This document shows positions 39,269 through 40,578 of a stretch of DNA of 40,578 nt, piece after piece. The stretch lies in the IMG/VR virus record IMGVR_UViG_3300048918_000407, positions 1-40,578 of that record. One strand, written 5' to 3'. The translations under genes and the position numbers were made by a program. Positions within the stretch are counted from its first letter, which is position 1. Each line of letters begins with the position of its first letter. The DNA comes from a virus. The notes under the pieces were generated by a model. It was not told the origin of the DNA, ran no database searches, and was given only the letters and a program-made list of their open reading frames with translations.

Positions 39269-39832
39269 TCAGTCGAAGATGTCCGGGAGTGGCGGAGTTG
39301 ATTCGTTATCAATTTGCTGTGCGTGTTGATTGTCTTGTGAATCAATCACTTGCACATCTATGATATCCGCTGGGTCGCACGTGGGTCGCAATTGACTGCG
39401 TGAACGCGCTTCGGCCAGGGCAGATCCGATGTCGATCGTCTGCGTGACATTGATGTCCAGCTTCTCGCCGTAGACCTTTGGAATGAGCTTGGAAGCCAGC
39501 CAGCGCTGCGTATCGATGATCAACCTGGCGCGGTTGACATCGGGCTCGGTGCGCGCCACGTGGTCCATCAAATCAACGCGTTGGTCGATTACGATCGCGC
39601 GCGCAGACCGCAGCGCGTGTTCGAAAGCTGGCATTTCCGCGCGCCACTTGGCGTAGCGATATTGCGTAATTCCCCTTGTTTCCAAACACTTATCGACAGG
39701 CATCCCTGTAAGGAATAAATCCAGGAACGCCTGTTGTTCCTCAGTAATTTGAGGAACGGTGACCTTTGATAGGCTTTGGCTATCGCTCACAGCATCACCA
39801 TAGGAAAATTCAATTACCGATAGTGTTGACAT
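39269..39832 (-). CDS. Terminase small subunit
   Basis: 187 aa from ATG 39832; an in-frame extension to 39913 crosses the promoter. The helical DNA-binding part shows QITEEQQAFLDLFLTGMPVDKCLETRGI (helix-turn-helix like), YRYAKWRAEMPAFEHALRSAR and DLMDHVARTEP, as in Sf6/Bbp-type small terminases. The C-terminus is acidic and Gln-rich. It binds the packaging site and presents DNA to the large subunit. The mRNA leader from the promoter would be only about a dozen nt with no clear ribosome site. Confidence 0.82.
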   Translation of the reverse strand: MSTLSVIEFSYGDAVSDSQSLSKVTVPQITEEQQAFLDLFLTGMPVDKCLETRGITQYRYAKWRAEMPAFEHALRSARAIVIDQRVDLMDHVARTEPDVNRARLIIDTQRWLASKLIPKVYGEKLDINVTQTIDIGSALAEARSRSQLRPTCDPADIIDVQVIDSQDNQHAQQIDNESTPPLPDIFD

Positions 39833-39855
39833 TGCGCCAACGTTGTGGACATTAT
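39826..39855 (+). promoter_or_regulatory. Rightward promoter
   Basis: TTGACA at 39826-39831, 18-nt spacer, CATTAT (four of six) at 39850-39855, reading toward the small genes at 39928. It overlaps a leftward promoter in opposite direction, so the two would compete. GTTGA-CATTGCG-CCAAC (39825-39841), one mismatch from the dispersed palindrome, covers its -35 box. Confidence 0.5.
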
Positions 39856-39879
39856 ACCAACACACCGAACGTCGGTGAA
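39851..39879 (-). promoter_or_regulatory. Leftward promoter for terminase and structural genes
   Basis: On the minus strand TTCACC (39879-39874), 17-nt spacer, perfect TATAAT (39856-39851). The -35 box is only four of six, which with the tandem repeats just upstream suggests an activated promoter. It could drive the whole leftward arc. Confidence 0.6.
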
Positions 39880-39905
39880 CGTCCACGGCCGAACATGGCC
39901 GAACA
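39867..39905. repeat. Helically phased tandem repeats behind the leftward promoter
   Basis: GAACGTC occurs at 39867-39873 and 39877-39883, and GGCCGAACA at 39887-39895 and 39897-39905, each pair with a 10-bp period. Together these share a GAAC core, at 39867, 39877, 39891 and 39901. The position over and above the -35 box fits activator binding sites. Confidence 0.5.
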
Positions 39906-39927
39906 CTACGCAACTTGGGAGAAACAC

Positions 39928-40134
39928 ATGAACCGCCAAACCCTTCGGAACGCCTATCCCTTCCACAACACGCAGCCGTACGTGTCGGTTGGCTACAACC
40001 CTAAGCGTGACGGCAACGCCAACCGCTTCAGTCAGGTGATGGCGAGGATCTTGATCTACGGTATGAGTTCAGCCGTCGGGATTGCCGTGGTGCTGAGCAT
40101 CGCTCACAGCGTGATCAGGGCTTTTGCCGCCTAA
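39928..40134 (+). CDS. Small single-pass membrane protein
   Basis: 68 aa from ATG 39928, with GGGAGA at 39917-39922. The N-terminal half is polar (NAYPFHNTQPYVSVGYNPKR); a hydrophobic segment (ILIYGMSSAVGIAVVLSIAH) lies near the C-terminus. First gene of the rightward set, downstream of the TTGACA promoter. No family recognised. Confidence 0.6.
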   Translation: MNRQTLRNAYPFHNTQPYVSVGYNPKRDGNANRFSQVMARILIYGMSSAVGIAVVLSIAHSVIRAFAA

Positions 40135-40137
40135 ACT

Positions 40138-40154
40138 GTTGCGTTTTTTGCAAC
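40138..40154. promoter_or_regulatory. Palindrome variant GTTGC-N7-GCAAC
   Basis: GTTGC-GTTTTTT-GCAAC has the same 5-7-5 layout with compensating changes in both arms (A to C and T to G), ending 21 nt before ATG 40176. Paired changes that keep symmetry support a functional dyad or a hairpin. Confidence 0.45.
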
Positions 40155-40175
40155 ACTTTCACTTTGGAGAAGGCT

Positions 40176-40382
40176 ATGCAGATCGTCAGCGAGCATTACA
40201 TCGAAGGCATCAAAGAGGGACGCGCCGCGTTCAAGCGTGAAGGCTTGGAATTTGGCGCGGATCACCTGACAAACCTCTCCCGCACCATCAAAGGCTTTGC
40301 CGCAAGTAGTCCGGTGGGCCAGATGTTGCGTGGTGAACGTGACTTCTGGATCAACCAATTGGCGAAGGCGACCACACCGTGA
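40176..40382 (+). CDS. Small hypothetical protein
   Basis: 68 aa from ATG 40176 with GGAGAAGG upstream. Helical and charged (EHYIEGIKEGRAAFKREGLE, then NLSRTIKGF), ending in MLRGERDFWINQLAKA. No family recognised. Its stop overlaps the next GTG (GTGA), as in other early operon junctions of this phage. Confidence 0.6.
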   Translation: MQIVSEHYIEGIKEGRAAFKREGLEFGADHLTNLSRTIKGFAASSPVGQMLRGERDFWINQLAKATTP

Positions 40383-40578
40383 CCAACTCAGACTGGCTCA
40401 CCCTCAAAGGCGGCAACCACGAACTGCCCTGCGGTGAAGGCCGCAAGCTGCGCATCATCCAGACCAAGCGTCAGCCCGAGCAATGGACGGCAGTAGCTGT
40501 GCTCACGCGGTCCCAGGCAATCGGGCGCTACACCACCAAGGAGGAAGCCCAGCAAGCCGCAGAAGTCTGGGCCGAGCA
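40379..40578 (+). CDS. Partial hypothetical protein (cut by window end)
   Basis: GTG 40379 overlaps the preceding TGA; the frame is open to the window end (66 complete codons). WLTLKGGNHELPCGEGRKLR and the later YTTKEEAQQAAEVWAE look like a small beta-rich phage protein with a helical end. If the window ends were joined directly, the frame would enter the repeat at its left end in a Val/Gly frame, not in the Ser-Ala-X frame, so a direct join of the ends would not give a sensible fusion. Confidence 0.55.
   Translation, partial: MTNSDWLTLKGGNHELPCGEGRKLRIIQTKRQPEQWTAVAVLTRSQAIGRYTTKEEAQQAAEVWAE

Noticed and set aside
39154-39345. Minus-strand 63-aa open frame between the terminase genes
   Set aside because: It overlaps the small terminase 3' end, has no ribosome site and no domain-like sequence.

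Overview
The window is almost entirely a temperate, short-tailed (podovirus-type) phage genome, GC-rich and tightly packed. A host in the Xanthomonadales or a related gammaproteobacterium is suggested, with low confidence, by a 50-nt tRNA-Lys(CUU) 3' fragment beside the integrase. No host housekeeping genes were found. The head and tail genes (Bbp19-like protein, portal, scaffold, coat, gp11/gp12-like tail-tube proteins, ejection proteins) follow the general plan of T7/BPP-1-type podoviruses.

Layout. (1) 1-5690, plus strand: accessory early genes: two genes with Ser-Ala-X repeats around a RuvC-like resolvase, a winged-helix-like protein, a DUF3307 membrane protein, a metallophosphoesterase, a dATP/dGTP diphosphohydrolase-domain protein and many small unknowns. 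(2) 5683-15422, plus strand: replication and recombination: SNF2 helicase, AT-hook protein, DUF2800 RecB/Cas4-like nuclease, DUF2815 ssDNA-binding protein, family A DNA polymerase, primase-polymerase/helicase fusion, AlpA/excisionase-like protein and an HslV-like Ntn-hydrolase. (3) 15422-16994: attachment region (terminator, tRNA-Lys fragment, paired direct repeats), tyrosine integrase and two tiny membrane proteins. (4) 18900-16954, minus strand: lysis: XhlA-like protein, endolysin, trypsin-like lipoprotein, holin, overlapping Rz/Rz1-type spanins. (5) 39832-18906, minus strand: terminases, portal, scaffold, coat, tail-tube proteins, ejection proteins and a tail spike with an SGNH-type domain. 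(6) 39928-40578, plus strand: start of another rightward set of small genes, cut by the window end.

All rightward genes can be read as one arc from 39928 through the window ends to 16994, and all leftward genes as one arc from 39832 to 16954. With an apparently unsplit attP lying inside phage genes, this fits a free or circular phage genome opened inside the Ser-Ala-X repeat, rather than an integrated prophage.

The most unusual signal is a dispersed 17-bp palindrome, GTTGA-N7-TCAAC. It occurs exactly six times, with further near copies, and most copies lie 0-33 nt in front of a start codon. Its 5-7-5 layout and arm sequence match the tRNA-Lys anticodon stem in the attP region. No CI-type repressor was recognised, so these sites may be operators of an unidentified regulator. 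Other points of interest are a tail-tube gene split at a GTGA stop/start overlap, and 10-bp-phased tandem repeats above divergent promoters in front of the terminase genes.
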